From NCBI RefSeq assembly GCF_014042165.1, contig NZ_JACDZE010000001.1, forward strand, positions 1,076,595 to 1,140,594: DNA of 64,000 nt, written 5' to 3'. This stretch comes from Moheibacter lacus. Lineage in GTDB: Bacteria > Bacteroidota > Bacteroidia > Flavobacteriales > Weeksellaceae. Position numbers and translations under genes: made by a program. A model generated the notes under the pieces. The model was given only the letters and a program-made list of their open reading frames with translations, was not told where the DNA came from and made no database searches. Shown one piece after another: positions 22,769 to 32,230 of this stretch (within the stretch, counting starts at the first letter, position 1; the number at the start of each line of letters is the position of its first letter).

Positions 22769-23082
22769 TATCGGTAGAGCGAGTAGTAACGAATTATCTT
22801 AACGACCTTATTGATATTTTATTTGAAGAAGAATACTTCACAAGTTACGAAAGCGCTAAACAGTATGTAAATAAAATCTATGATTTCATACTAAATACGA
22901 CATCTTATGAACGTTTTAGAATAACCAAAGTTGACCAAGCAAGTTTGGGAAAATTTTTTGTTGTTTACAAAGCGAATAAAAGAACGAGTTGGCTTATCTT
23001 TTTTGAAAAAAATAAAAATCGTATACTCGTAACCCATATCACAAATAACCACACAGAAGAATACTCGAGAATTTTGGATTAA
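22765..23082 (+). CDS. Possible RelE/ParE-like toxin
   Basis: A 105-residue protein. After two N-terminal helices (residues 1-45) it has FRITKVDQASLGKFFVVYK, then RTSWLIFFEK and NRILVTHITNNH. This order of helices and strands, with the aromatic WxIFF strand, resembles RelE/ParE toxins, many of which cleave mRNA on the ribosome or poison gyrase. Typical catalytic residues cannot be assigned with certainty. It overlaps the upstream gene by 4 bp and mutB follows after 14 bp, so transcripts may continue into mutB. Confidence 0.52.
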   Translation: MISVERVVTNYLNDLIDILFEEEYFTSYESAKQYVNKIYDFILNTTSYERFRITKVDQASLGKFFVVYKANKRTSWLIFFEKNKNRILVTHITNNHTEEYSRILD

Positions 23083-23096
23083 CTCAATAGAGTAAA

Positions 23097-25217
23097 ATGA
23101 GAAAAAACTTTGCAAATTTAACATACAAAACGCCCTTTGTTTTAGTAAATAAAACGGCTGAAGAAACCGAATTGGACAGTTTGCTTGTAAAAGAAAATTA
23201 CACGGAAAAAGATGCGGAATTAAATCCGTATCGGGACAATCTTCCGGGAATTGCACCTTTTTTACGTGGACCTTATACCACGATGTATGTGCGGAAACCT
23301 TGGACCATACGTCAATACGCCGGATTTTCCACCGCCGAAGAGTCCAATGCTTTTTACCGCAGAAATCTCGCCGCCGGACAAAAAGGACTTTCCGTTGCTT
23401 TTGATTTGGCGACACATCGCGGTTACGATTCCGATCACGAACGTGTAGTGGGGGATGTAGGAAAAGCTGGGGTTGCGATCGATTCGGTTGAGGATATGAA
23501 AATTTTATTTGACCAAATTCCTTTGGATCAAATTTCCGTTTCCATGACGATGAACGGAGCGGTTTTGCCGATTTTGGCGTATTATATCGTGGCGGCGGAA
23601 GAACAAGGCGTTCAACAAAACCAATTGAGCGGAACGATTCAAAACGATATTTTAAAGGAATTTATGGTGCGAAATACGTATATCTATCCGCCGACGCCTT
23701 CCATGAAAATCATCGCCGACATATTCGAATACACTTCTCAAAACATCCCAAGATTTAATTCCATTTCGATTTCGGGCTATCATATGCAAGAAGCCGGAGC
23801 GACACCGGTTTTGGAAATGGCGTATACGCTGGCAGACGGATACGAATACGTGAAAACCGGATTGCAAGCGGGTTTAAATATTGATGATTTTGCTCCGAGA
23901 TTGTCTTTTTTCTGGGCAATCGGGATGAATTATTATCAGGAAATTGCCAAAATGAGAGCAGCCAGAGTGATTTGGGCGGAAATGATGAAAGAATTCAATC
24001 CAAAAAGTCAAAAATCTTTGATGCTTAGAACGCATTGTCAAACTTCGGGTTGGAGTTTGACCGAACAAGAACCGTATAATAATATCACCCGAACAGCGAT
24101 CGAAGCGATGGCGGCCGCATTGGGCGGAACACAATCTTTGCACACCAATGCTTTGGATGAAGCCATTGCACTTCCAACTGATTTCTCGGCTCGAATTGCC
24201 CGAAATACGCAATTGATCATCCAAGAAGAAACCCAAATTTGCCGAACGGCAGATCCAATGGCCGGAAGTTTTATGGTAGAATCTCTAACCGGACAGATGA
24301 TGGAACAAGCTTGGAAATACATAGAAGAAGTAAAAGAATTGGGCGGAATGACCAAAGCCATCGAAGCGGGAATTCCGAAAATGCGCATCGAAGAAGCAGC
24401 AGCAAAAAAACAAGCCAAAATCGACATAGGAGAAGACGCTATCATCGGCGTGAATGCATACAAATCCAAATTGGAACAAGAAGAATTGGAGATTTTGGAA
24501 ATCGACAATACGGCGGTTCGACTGAGTCAAATTGAACGTTTGAATAAAATCCGTTCGGAAAGAAATACCGAAAAAGTAGAAGAAATATTGGAACAACTGA
24601 CCAAAGCAGCCAAAACCGGACAAGGAAATTTACTCGAATTGTCGATCGAGGCTGCACGAAGAAGAGTAACTTTGGGCGAAATTTCCGATGCCTTGGAAAG
24701 CGTATTCGGACGACACAAAGCCCAAACCAAATCCATTCAAGGCGTATATGCTATGGGAGCAAATCAAAATACATCGTTTACGGAAGCCCGAAAGTTGGCG
24801 GAAGAATTTTCAGAAAAATTTGGTCGCAGACCTCGAATTATGGTCGCCAAAATGGGACAAGACGGACACGATCGCGGCGCAAAAGTCGTAGCGACGAGCT
24901 ATGCCGATATGGGATTTGACGTGGACATCGCACCCCTTTTTCAAACACCGGCCGAAGTCGCCAAACAAGCCATCGAAAACGATGTACATATTTTAGGGAT
25001 TTCGTCTTTGGCAGCCGGACACAAAACTTTGGTTCCCGAAGTGGTGGAAGAACTTAAAAAATACGGTCGTGAAGATATGTTCATCGTGGTGGGAGGTGTA
25101 ATTCCCCGACAAGATTATGATTTCCTTTACAAGCACGGTGCCCATGCGATTTTCGGGCCGGGAACCAATTTGGCCGATTCGGCGATTGAAGTTTTGAATA
25201 AATTTTTAAAAGATTGA
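23097..25217 (+). CDS. scpA: Methylmalonyl-CoA mutase, large subunit
   Basis: A 706-residue B12-dependent enzyme that interconverts succinyl-CoA and (R)-methylmalonyl-CoA in propionate metabolism. The N-terminal TIM barrel shows RPWT-like [31 protein letters not shown] and [12 protein letters not shown]. The C-terminal cobalamin domain has the DxHxxG motif in [10 protein letters not shown] near residue 590, plus [10 protein letters not shown] and [14 protein letters not shown]. The alternative symbol is mutB. Flavobacteria usually carry the small subunit gene directly upstream; here the possible TA pair is in that place and no small subunit is seen. Confidence 0.96.
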   Translation: MRKNFANLTYKTPFVLVNKTAEETELDSLLVKENYTEKDAELNPYRDNLPGIAPFLRGPYTTMYVRKPWTIRQYAGFSTAEESNAFYRRNLAAGQKGLSVAFDLATHRGYDSDHERVVGDVGKAGVAIDSVEDMKILFDQIPLDQISVSMTMNGAVLPILAYYIVAAEEQGVQQNQLSGTIQNDILKEFMVRNTYIYPPTPSMKIIADIFEYTSQNIPRFNSISISGYHMQEAGATPVLEMAYTLADGYEYVKTGLQAGLNIDDFAPRLSFFWAIGMNYYQEIAKMRAARVIWAEMMKEFNPKSQKSLMLRTHCQTSGWSLTEQEPYNNITRTAIEAMAAALGGTQSLHTNALDEAIALPTDFSARIARNTQLIIQEETQICRTADPMAGSFMVESLTGQMMEQAWKYIEEVKELGGMTKAIEAGIPKMRIEEAAAKKQAKIDIGEDAIIGVNAYKSKLEQEELEILEIDNTAVRLSQIERLNKIRSERNTEKVEEILEQLTKAAKTGQGNLLELSIEAARRRVTLGEISDALESVFGRHKAQTKSIQGVYAMGANQNTSFTEARKLAEEFSEKFGRRPRIMVAKMGQDGHDRGAKVVATSYADMGFDVDIAPLFQTPAEVAKQAIENDVHILGISSLAAGHKTLVPEVVEELKKYGREDMFIVVGGVIPRQDYDFLYKHGAHAIFGPGTNLADSAIEVLNKFLKD

Positions 25218-25224
25218 GAGCTCT

Positions 25225-25767
25225 ATGAATGAAGAGGTGAAAATACCAATGAGTATGAAAAAGTCAATACTATCAATTATCGGGTGCCTTATCTTTATTG
25301 GCTTTAGCATTTGGTTCATTATAGATCCTCAACAATTTCTGAATTTTAGACGTCAAAATGAAACGACTATATTTATTGTTGGAATTATTGGATTAATCAC
25401 ATTTTCAATTTTTTTAATTTCTATTACTTACAAATTATTCCAAAAAAACACTGGAATTCATTTCAAAAAGGATGGTTTTTTCGATAATTCAAATGCCACT
25501 TCTGCTGGTTTTGTAAAATGGGAAGATGTTTTGAAAATTGATGAAGCAAAAGTCGCTAATCAAAAATTTGTCTTGGTAATGGTTAAAAACCCGGATGATT
25601 ATGTAAAAAGGCAAAAATCATTGGTAAAACGTAAATTGATGGCGTCTAATATGTCTTTTTATGAATCTCCAATTATGATATCAGCAAATCATTTACAGAT
25701 AAATTATGATAAACTGTTGGAACTAATGAAAAGTCAGTTTGAAAAATATAATTTAATAACCACTTAA
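25225..25767 (+). CDS. Membrane protein, STM3941-like
   Basis: A 180-residue protein with two transmembrane helices (about residues 14-34 and 45-67) and a C-terminal cytoplasmic domain of about 110 residues (GFVKWEDVLKIDEAKVANQKF). That part looks like a small PH-type beta domain. Its layout and length resemble the STM3941 family, whose function is unknown. It starts 8 bp after scpA and is probably read through from it. Confidence 0.6.
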   Translation: MNEEVKIPMSMKKSILSIIGCLIFIGFSIWFIIDPQQFLNFRRQNETTIFIVGIIGLITFSIFLISITYKLFQKNTGIHFKKDGFFDNSNATSAGFVKWEDVLKIDEAKVANQKFVLVMVKNPDDYVKRQKSLVKRKLMASNMSFYESPIMISANHLQINYDKLLELMKSQFEKYNLITT

Positions 25768-25778
25768 ATTATCGGAAT

Positions 25779-26291
25779 TTGTTTAGATTATTTACTAATA
25801 CCCTAAAATTTTTCTGCATCGCATTCATCATTTGGTTTGCAGTATATTTCCTATTGGGCGATCGATTTTCCATCTATTTTACAGACCGGGTTTTTGCGTC
25901 TTATTTTCCAGAGATTTTGGTGTTTTTGACCGCCGCTTCGATTTATGGATTGTTTATTTTAGCCATCAAATCTTCCTACAAAAAATGGCAAAACATTTTA
26001 CTTTTCATCGGCGGATTTCTATTTGCATTAACTCCATTTTTGGCTTACCATGGCTATTTTCAATATCAATGTGATTTTTGGAATCAGGAAATCAAAGAAG
26101 AAAAGACGATTTATTTCAATTCTCAAAACAAGTTTGAAACTGTAAAAGTGATCCAATCTGTTTGTGGTACTGATAATTCGGAAATCAAATTGGATACGGT
26201 TTTTTCGAAACAATTCACACCTTATTTCGAAATGCAAAATCCGGTAAAAATTCAGAAAGTTGAAAATGCGGATTGGACAGTAGTGAAATAG
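25779..26291 (+). CDS. Small membrane protein of unknown function, TTG start
   Basis: A 170-residue protein with three predicted transmembrane helices in the first 105 residues (about 9-28, 43-64 and 72-92) followed by a soluble tail of about 70 residues with two Cys (YQCDFW, SVCGTD). I do not recognise it. An in-frame stop at 25749 and the lack of any ATG before the first helix leave TTG at 25779 as the likely start. It lies 11 bp after the STM3941-like gene and may be co-expressed. Confidence 0.55.
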   Translation: MFRLFTNTLKFFCIAFIIWFAVYFLLGDRFSIYFTDRVFASYFPEILVFLTAASIYGLFILAIKSSYKKWQNILLFIGGFLFALTPFLAYHGYFQYQCDFWNQEIKEEKTIYFNSQNKFETVKVIQSVCGTDNSEIKLDTVFSKQFTPYFEMQNPVKIQKVENADWTVVK

Positions 26292-26393
26292 AAGGCGTTT
26301 ATAAAAATCCTTCCTTTCCCTACAAGATTTCCAAAATCTTGGAGATTTTTCATTAATTCATTTCTTTTTATCTTTAGAATTCAAATCGTCAAA

Positions 26394-27638
26394 ATGTCCA
26401 CCCAAAAAGAAAAATTATTGCGCAAACACAAAGCCATTGCCACCGGTTTGTTTTTTCTGATGGCGTTGGTGTATGGTTTGATGGTGTATTTTCAGCATCA
26501 TTCGCCAGCAGCTTGGATGGGTTATGTGGAAGCTTTTTCGGAAGCAGCGATGGTCGGTGCATTGGCGGATTGGTTCGCGGTGACGGCATTGTTCAAACAT
26601 CCACTCGGAATTCCGATTCCGCATACCAATTTGATCGAAAACAAGAAAAACGATCTTGGTCGGAACCTCGGTTCATTTGTTCGAAATAACTTTTTGACTC
26701 CAAAAAACATTCGCCCATATATTGAAAAATTGGATGTAGTAAAATTTGCGTCGGGTTGGTTGGACAAACCGAGTAGTAGGGAAATTCTAGGTCAGGAAAT
26801 TTTGCATTTGATTCAGAAAATCATCCATGATTTAGATGATGAAGAAGTTCGGAATTTCATTGCCAATAAAGGTTCGGAAATCTTAAAAACCATTGATTAC
26901 CAAAAAATTACTTCTTCCGGAATTCATTATATGGTGGAAAAAGGCGAACATGTCAAATTGCTCGAAACGCTATTGCCGCAATTGAAAGCATATGTAGAGG
27001 AAAGTCAGGAATTGATCCGTGAACGAATTTCTGAAAACAAACCTTTTATTGCATTTCTGGCCGGTAAAAGGATTTCGAGAGAAATGACGGATGGAATCAT
27101 GAAATTTATCGAAGAAGTTGAATTGGACAAAGAACATTTCGTCCGAAATAAATTGACCGAGAATTTAGAGTCTTTTGCGGAAGAGTTGTTGGTTTCGGAA
27201 AGTTGGAATGAAAAGTTCGACCAATTGAAAACGGATTTGATTTCGCCTGAAAATTTAAGTCAATATGCGGATGACGCTTGGGAATCAATCAAGGCAATGT
27301 TGGATGAAAACATCGAAAATCCGGATTCAGGACTGAATCAATACCTCCATAAAAACATCAGAAAGCTCTCTGAATCGTTACAAAACGATGAAGAATTAAA
27401 ATTACGCATCAACAAATGGATCCGTCATTTTTTGTATCGGATGATTTTAAAAAACAGCGAAGAGGTTCAAACATTAATCAGCAAAACGGTTGAAAGTTGG
27501 GAAGGTAAAGAGTTGAGTAACAAGTTGGAACTAGAAGTTGGGAAAGATCTGCAATTTATTCGGATCAACGGAACTTTGGTCGGTGGACTGGTAGGATTGG
27601 TGATTTATACGATTACCCATTTTTTTGTTTCTTCATAA
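26394..27638 (+). CDS. DUF445 family membrane protein
   Basis: A 414-residue protein with the DUF445 layout. A hydrophobic N-terminus (about residues 15-33) is followed by the family signature GALADWFAVTALFKHPLGIPIPHTNLI. A long helical middle follows, then a C-terminal membrane helix (GTLVGGLVGLVIYTITHFF). Relatives include E. coli YjiN and Bacillus YheB, whose function is not settled. The gene is alone. Confidence 0.88.
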   Translation: MSTQKEKLLRKHKAIATGLFFLMALVYGLMVYFQHHSPAAWMGYVEAFSEAAMVGALADWFAVTALFKHPLGIPIPHTNLIENKKNDLGRNLGSFVRNNFLTPKNIRPYIEKLDVVKFASGWLDKPSSREILGQEILHLIQKIIHDLDDEEVRNFIANKGSEILKTIDYQKITSSGIHYMVEKGEHVKLLETLLPQLKAYVEESQELIRERISENKPFIAFLAGKRISREMTDGIMKFIEEVELDKEHFVRNKLTENLESFAEELLVSESWNEKFDQLKTDLISPENLSQYADDAWESIKAMLDENIENPDSGLNQYLHKNIRKLSESLQNDEELKLRINKWIRHFLYRMILKNSEEVQTLISKTVESWEGKELSNKLELEVGKDLQFIRINGTLVGGLVGLVIYTITHFFVSS

Positions 27639-27654
27639 ATTATGGGCTGAAAAC

Positions 27655-27684
27655 TTGCTTATATGCTTGTAAATGCTATTTTTG
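27655..27684 (+). promoter_or_regulatory. Promoter of the histone H1-like gene (TTG-N19-TATTTTTG)
   Basis: TTG at 27655-27657 and TATTTTTG at 27677-27684 with 19 nt between them are a full consensus match. The start of transcription should be near 27691, giving a leader of about 28 nt. Confidence 0.75.
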
Positions 27685-27718
27685 TATGCCTTAAAATTAA
27701 TTTATAAATAAAATAATT

Positions 27719-27895
27719 ATGAAAAATTTAGTTGACAAAATTCACGAAGAATTCGAATCATTTAAAAATGAAGCTGCGGCTCAAGTAGAAAAAGGAAACA
27801 AAGCGGCTGGAACAAGAGCCCGTAAATCTGCATTGGAATTGAGCAAAATGTTCAAAGAATTCAGAAAAGCATCTGTAGAAGCTTCAAAAAAATAA
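27719..27895 (+). CDS. Histone H1-like protein (Hc1-type small nucleoid protein)
   Basis: A 58-residue protein that a 60-residue length cut-off would miss. It is Lys/Ala-rich and helical: FKNEAAAQVEKGNKAAGTRA, then RKSALELSKMFKEFRKASVE, ending ASKK. This is the pattern of the Bacteroidota histone H1 family, short DNA-compacting proteins related to chlamydial Hc1. A consensus promoter lies upstream and a strong terminator directly downstream, so it is a single-gene unit and probably well expressed. Confidence 0.88.
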   Translation: MKNLVDKIHEEFESFKNEAAAQVEKGNKAAGTRARKSALELSKMFKEFRKASVEASKK

Positions 27896-27910
27896 GAATT
27901 CAGAAAAATT

Positions 27911-27955
27911 AAACGCTGCGTTCTGTGAAATTTCATAGCACGCGGCGTTTTCTTT
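27911..27955 (+). terminator. Terminator of the histone H1-like gene
   Basis: Arms AAACGCTGCG (27911-27920) and CGCGGCGTTT (27941-27950) pair over 10 bp with one G-U. An inner hairpin (TGTGAAA with TTTCATA) extends it, and a T-rich tail follows. Confidence 0.85.
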
Positions 27956-27959
27956 TGCG

Positions 27960-29672
27960 ATGCACGCAACCTTTCTCGCTCTCTTCTCTTTATCGTATCT
28001 TTATCGCTTCATTATCAAAAGAGTGTCGGGAATTAAAACCATATTTTGCTGGACTTTTCTGTTCGTTTTGTCATTTTTAAATGCACAAACCGTTGAAGAA
28101 TGCGATAAAATCTTGGTCGAAGCGGTTCAGGAAATGAACCGGAAAAACCATGCTCGTTCGTTGGAATTGCTTACGGAAGTCAAATCCATGGCGGAGACCA
28201 ATAATTGGAACAAACAACTTTTTCTTGCCATTAATAACATCGGTGCAAATTATTATTTGATGCTTGATTACGGTGAAGCACTCGATAATTACCTTGAAGC
28301 TTATAAAATTGCGCTCAAAGATTTAGACGCAAAACATGAAATGATTGTCTTGAATAACATTGCGATTTTGTATTCCAAAGACGCCAAAAATGACAAAGCC
28401 GAAGAATATTTTCTCAAAGCCTATGAAATCGCCAAAGACAACAATGACAGTTTAAAAATAGGTTTGTACGCTACGAATCTGGCGACCGTTGCCAACGCCA
28501 AAGAAGAAATTCAAAAGGCGGAATCTTACATTAAAATTGCACTTCCTTTATTAAAAGACACACCACCGATTTTGGCGCAGGCACAAATCACCAATGCGCA
28601 GAATTTAGTTTTGAAGAAGAAATTTCCGGAAGCAAAAGAGATTGCTTTGGAGCTTTTACCAAATTTGAAAACGTCTGAACTGAGTGAACATCGCATTTCG
28701 GTTTTGATGATTTTAGCAAAAGTGTATGAGAGTGAAAAAAACATTCCCTTGGCAATCGACTATATAAAACGAGCAGGAACTGATCCCAATGTAAGTCTGG
28801 AAAACAAGATAGATGTATTTGATCGTTTGACGGAATTGTATCGGAAACGGAACGAGAATTCTACCGCATTTGCCTATAAAGATTCTGTAATTTTTGCCAA
28901 AGATTCATTGAACCAAATCAAGAACGGAAAGCTTTTCGAAAACAGTAGAATTAAATTCGAATTACAGAATTATCAAAAAGAATTGTCCGAAAGCCAGGAA
29001 AAATTAATTTCGGAACGTCGGTTATTTTATTTCATTTTAGGTGGAATTTTAATTTTCATTGTCCTGATTCTTTGGGCAATATGGAATTATTCCTCCCGAT
29101 TGAAACAGAAGAAAATCATCGCAGAAAGCAATCAGAAAATAGCTGAACTCGAATTGGAAAACCAGAAAAACGACAAAATCCTTTTGGAGCAACAACTCAA
29201 TGAAAAAGAAGTGCTTACGCTTTTGGAACAGGAAAAATTCAAAAACGAAATTGAATCCAAAAACCGCCAGCTCGCTTCTAAAGCTTTATCCATTTCTACG
29301 CGTAACGAACTGATTGAAGACATCATGGAAGCCCTTTCGAAAGAGTCAGAAATTCGAGGAAACGAACGACTGAAGCGCAGGATTTTTGAATTGCGAAATC
29401 ATTTGAAAAAGGATTCGGAATGGGACGAATTTTTTACGCATTTTGAAGAAACAAACCATGGTTTTCTGTCTTCACTTCGGGAAAAACATCCGGAACTGAC
29501 TTCCAACGACGTACGCTTTCTTTCTTATATCTACATGAATTTGTCCACCAAAGAAATTTCGTCTCTTTTGAACATTACCGTAGAGGCTTGTCGTAAACGA
29601 AAAGAAAGAATTACCAAGAAAATGAATTTGTCAGAAGAAACAGATTTATATAAGTATATTTCAATCATTTAG
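27960..29672 (+). CDS. TPR - transmembrane - LuxR-like HTH regulator, copy 1
   Basis: A 570-residue protein. After a signal-like N-terminus, residues about 45-310 are TPR repeats (FLAINNIGANYYLMLDYGEA, MIVLNNIAILYSKDAKNDKA). One transmembrane helix lies at about 355-377 (FILGGILIFIVLILWAIW), a coiled coil at 380-450, and a C-terminal LuxR-like helix-turn-helix at about 511-555 (STKEISSLLNITVEACRKRK). The TPRs should be periplasmic and the HTH cytoplasmic, giving a one-component membrane regulator. A GTG at 28023 would give a cleaner signal peptide and leave room for a promoter-like TATCTTTA at 27996, so the true start may be there. It is paired with the propeller gene at 29784. Confidence 0.78.
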   Translation: MHATFLALFSLSYLYRFIIKRVSGIKTIFCWTFLFVLSFLNAQTVEECDKILVEAVQEMNRKNHARSLELLTEVKSMAETNNWNKQLFLAINNIGANYYLMLDYGEALDNYLEAYKIALKDLDAKHEMIVLNNIAILYSKDAKNDKAEEYFLKAYEIAKDNNDSLKIGLYATNLATVANAKEEIQKAESYIKIALPLLKDTPPILAQAQITNAQNLVLKKKFPEAKEIALELLPNLKTSELSEHRISVLMILAKVYESEKNIPLAIDYIKRAGTDPNVSLENKIDVFDRLTELYRKRNENSTAFAYKDSVIFAKDSLNQIKNGKLFENSRIKFELQNYQKELSESQEKLISERRLFYFILGGILIFIVLILWAIWNYSSRLKQKKIIAESNQKIAELELENQKNDKILLEQQLNEKEVLTLLEQEKFKNEIESKNRQLASKALSISTRNELIEDIMEALSKESEIRGNERLKRRIFELRNHLKKDSEWDEFFTHFEETNHGFLSSLREKHPELTSNDVRFLSYIYMNLSTKEISSLLNITVEACRKRKERITKKMNLSEETDLYKYISII

Positions 29673-29783
29673 AAAAAATGTCACGCTTTTTCTAATAGTC
29701 AGTCGTGTTATTTCTTTTAAAAATTTTTGGATTGAAAATCTTTGTGGCGAATTTGCGATATAAAATTTTACATCCACATTCAC

Positions 29784-32114
29784 ATGAGAAAAATTACTTT
29801 ATTACTTCTATTGAACTGTTGTTGTTTCAGTCTTTTATTTGGACAAGTTGAGGCAATTGGTTCGAACGAGTACGGCAGAATCTTCGGCGTGACTTACGAC
29901 AAAACAACAGAGAACAAATTATACGCCATCACATTGGGAAATCATATTTTGAGTTCTACGGATAACGGACAGAACTGGGATATTTTTTATTCCATTCAAG
30001 ATGGATATTTTAACAAATTAGAAAATAATTTAAAGAATTACGGAGACGATCAATTAACCTTTTCGATGCGTTCCGTTACAGACGTTGCCCGAACGGTATT
30101 TCTATTGAATACGACCACTCGTCAGATTGATCATCAATATACTGCTCCCAGCCCAAATCCCGGAGGTGATACTTGGGTTTCTTCTTACAGTATTTCTGCA
30201 TCGGATGAAAACTATGCATTGCTTTCTATAGGTTATCCGCTTGGTTTCGGAGCAGCAGAGACCACCTATTATACAGCCGACGGAGGAAGTACTTGGACTG
30301 TGGTTTATGATTCCACTCAAAACATGGACATCATCCCTGGACAGGTTGCGATTCACCCTGAAATCCCAGAAAAACTTTACATTGCTCGTGGAAACGGAAA
30401 CACAGACGTAGATGGAGGTTTATTGATTTCAGAAGATGGAGGAGCGAGTTGGGAAGAAAAGTTAGCAGGAATCGTTTTGAATCCGATTACTTTTAATCCT
30501 TCTAATGCTGACGAAATCTGGGTAGGAACCGGAATCAGTTTTGGGGAATATCCGGAAGGTTTATATAAATCAACAGATGGTGGAGATACGTGGAATGAAG
30601 TTGAAATTGCTTGGACAGATTATTTATTGGATTGCATCAACGTAATTCAATTCAATCCATCTGATCCGATGAATATAATTGTTTTGGAAGATAACGAAGT
30701 AGCCATTTCAAATGATGGAGGAGCGAGTTGGGATGTTCATGTGTATGAAAATGCGGCCGATATGCCAGAGGAATATTATTATGGACTTGATGCTTCATTT
30801 AATCCTTTTGCAGAAAATGAAGTTTTTATCTCTGCAAATTATTATCCGATGTTTTCAACCAATCAAGGAGAAACGATGACCAGAGTAAAAACCAAATATT
30901 TTGCGGGAGGTGGAAATGTTCATTATTTTAACAACGGAACGGAAGAACATCTTTATTACGGTGCACAATTCGGATATGCTCACAGGAACATTCAAACTTC
31001 CACAGAAAACGGATATGACATCATGCCGTTGAATTTTGTGACCAATAATTCAGGAACTGGAGTAATGATTGATTCGAACATGGCAGGAAGGGTTTATACT
31101 TTTGCGGGCGGATTTATGGGATCCAGTTTAAAAATGAGCAATAATCATGGAGAAAATCCGACAGAAATTTTCAGTACTTTTTCAGGTAGTTTGCACGATG
31201 TAAAATCTGTTCCTGGCAATGAAAACAAAGTTTGGGCTTCTTTCTCATCTTTCGGAGAAAATGCAGAAATCTATGAAATTGACTTTTCGGACATCAATAG
31301 TATTCAGTCAAACAGCATTTCACTTCCTAATTCTTCCGGAGTTGTGATGGGATTTCTTTTCGGAGAAAATGATGAAACTGTCATTGCTGTAAGAGGAAGC
31401 CGTGTGCATAAAACAATGGACGGAGGAAGTTCATGGATGGAAATCAGTTCGGGATTGGAAACTTTGAACATCGATAATGACATTATTTTCAAGATTGTTC
31501 AAAATCCATTGGATGTCAATCAAATGACGATTACTTCCAACAAAGGAATTTTTACAACAACGGACGGTGGCGAAAACTGGACAAGAATCCATAATTCTTT
31601 TGTACACAATGTGAAACATTCCACTGTTACAAACGGACAAATCATCGCAGCAACGCATGATTCCAATGATTCTCAATTTGGTTTGAGATATTCAAAAGAT
31701 AGTGGAGCAACTTGGACAGAAATACCGGATGAAGACTTGAACTATTTAAGTTCTACCAATGTTTTTGGATCAACTGATTTTGATTTTCATGAAGATTTAG
31801 TGGATGTTTACGTTTCGACTTCAGGATTGGGACTGATCAAATACACCATCAATTTGGAAACCATGAGCGTTATCGATTCCGACTTGTTGGCAAATAAATC
31901 AACGGTTATTTATCCGAATCCGGCTACGGATGTTGTCAACATCGAAAGCAAAGAAAACATTAATTCAGTAGAAATCATTGGATTAACAGGTCAGAAGTTA
32001 TTGAACTCAACTGCGAAACAAATCAATGTTTCTCATCTGAACAAAGGAATCTACATCGTAAAAGTACTTCTTGAAAATGGAAAAACAGAAACGCATAAAT
32101 TGATTAAAAAATAA
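29784..32114 (+). CDS. T9SS-exported Asp-box beta-propeller protein, copy 1
   Basis: A 776-residue protein from the ATG at 29784; an upstream in-frame ATG at 29742 lacks a signal and is rejected. The signal peptide ends LLFGQ. At least six Asp-box/BNR-type motifs (S/TxDxGxxW) are spread through the protein: TADGGSTW, SEDGGASW, STDGGDTW, SNDGGASW, TTDGGENW, SKDSGATW. They indicate one or two propellers of the sortilin/VPS10 or sialidase-like kind. Catalytic residues are not identifiable. The C-terminal about 75 residues are a type A T9SS sorting domain (YPNPATDVVNI ... GIYIVKV ... HKLIKK), so it is secreted or surface-attached. Confidence 0.85.
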   Translation: MRKITLLLLLNCCCFSLLFGQVEAIGSNEYGRIFGVTYDKTTENKLYAITLGNHILSSTDNGQNWDIFYSIQDGYFNKLENNLKNYGDDQLTFSMRSVTDVARTVFLLNTTTRQIDHQYTAPSPNPGGDTWVSSYSISASDENYALLSIGYPLGFGAAETTYYTADGGSTWTVVYDSTQNMDIIPGQVAIHPEIPEKLYIARGNGNTDVDGGLLISEDGGASWEEKLAGIVLNPITFNPSNADEIWVGTGISFGEYPEGLYKSTDGGDTWNEVEIAWTDYLLDCINVIQFNPSDPMNIIVLEDNEVAISNDGGASWDVHVYENAADMPEEYYYGLDASFNPFAENEVFISANYYPMFSTNQGETMTRVKTKYFAGGGNVHYFNNGTEEHLYYGAQFGYAHRNIQTSTENGYDIMPLNFVTNNSGTGVMIDSNMAGRVYTFAGGFMGSSLKMSNNHGENPTEIFSTFSGSLHDVKSVPGNENKVWASFSSFGENAEIYEIDFSDINSIQSNSISLPNSSGVVMGFLFGENDETVIAVRGSRVHKTMDGGSSWMEISSGLETLNIDNDIIFKIVQNPLDVNQMTITSNKGIFTTTDGGENWTRIHNSFVHNVKHSTVTNGQIIAATHDSNDSQFGLRYSKDSGATWTEIPDEDLNYLSSTNVFGSTDFDFHEDLVDVYVSTSGLGLIKYTINLETMSVIDSDLLANKSTVIYPNPATDVVNIESKENINSVEIIGLTGQKLLNSTAKQINVSHLNKGIYIVKVLLENGKTETHKLIKK

Positions 32115-32137
32115 AATTTATTAAATAATTCTTCATG

Positions 32138-32172
32138 AAAAGGCAACTCTGTATGGGTTGCCTTTTCTTTTA
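32138..32172 (+). terminator. Terminator after propeller copy 1
   Basis: Arms AAAAGGCAAC (32138-32147) and GTTGCCTTTT (32157-32166) with a 9-nt loop, then a T-rich tail. It separates the first module from the second. Confidence 0.85.
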
Positions 32173-32230
32173 ACATTCCTGCTAAAGTACACGGATTATT
32201 CGGCGAAATTTTTTAATATTAGTATTTGGA

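Noticed and set aside
22891-23415. 174-codon minus-strand frame across the possible toxin gene and scpA
   Set aside because: It spans two genes on the other strand and lacks any family feature.
26324-26343. Terminator before the DUF445 gene
   Set aside because: AAGATTT/AAATCTT gives only a 7-bp A/T-rich stem with a competing alternative pairing, too weak to call.
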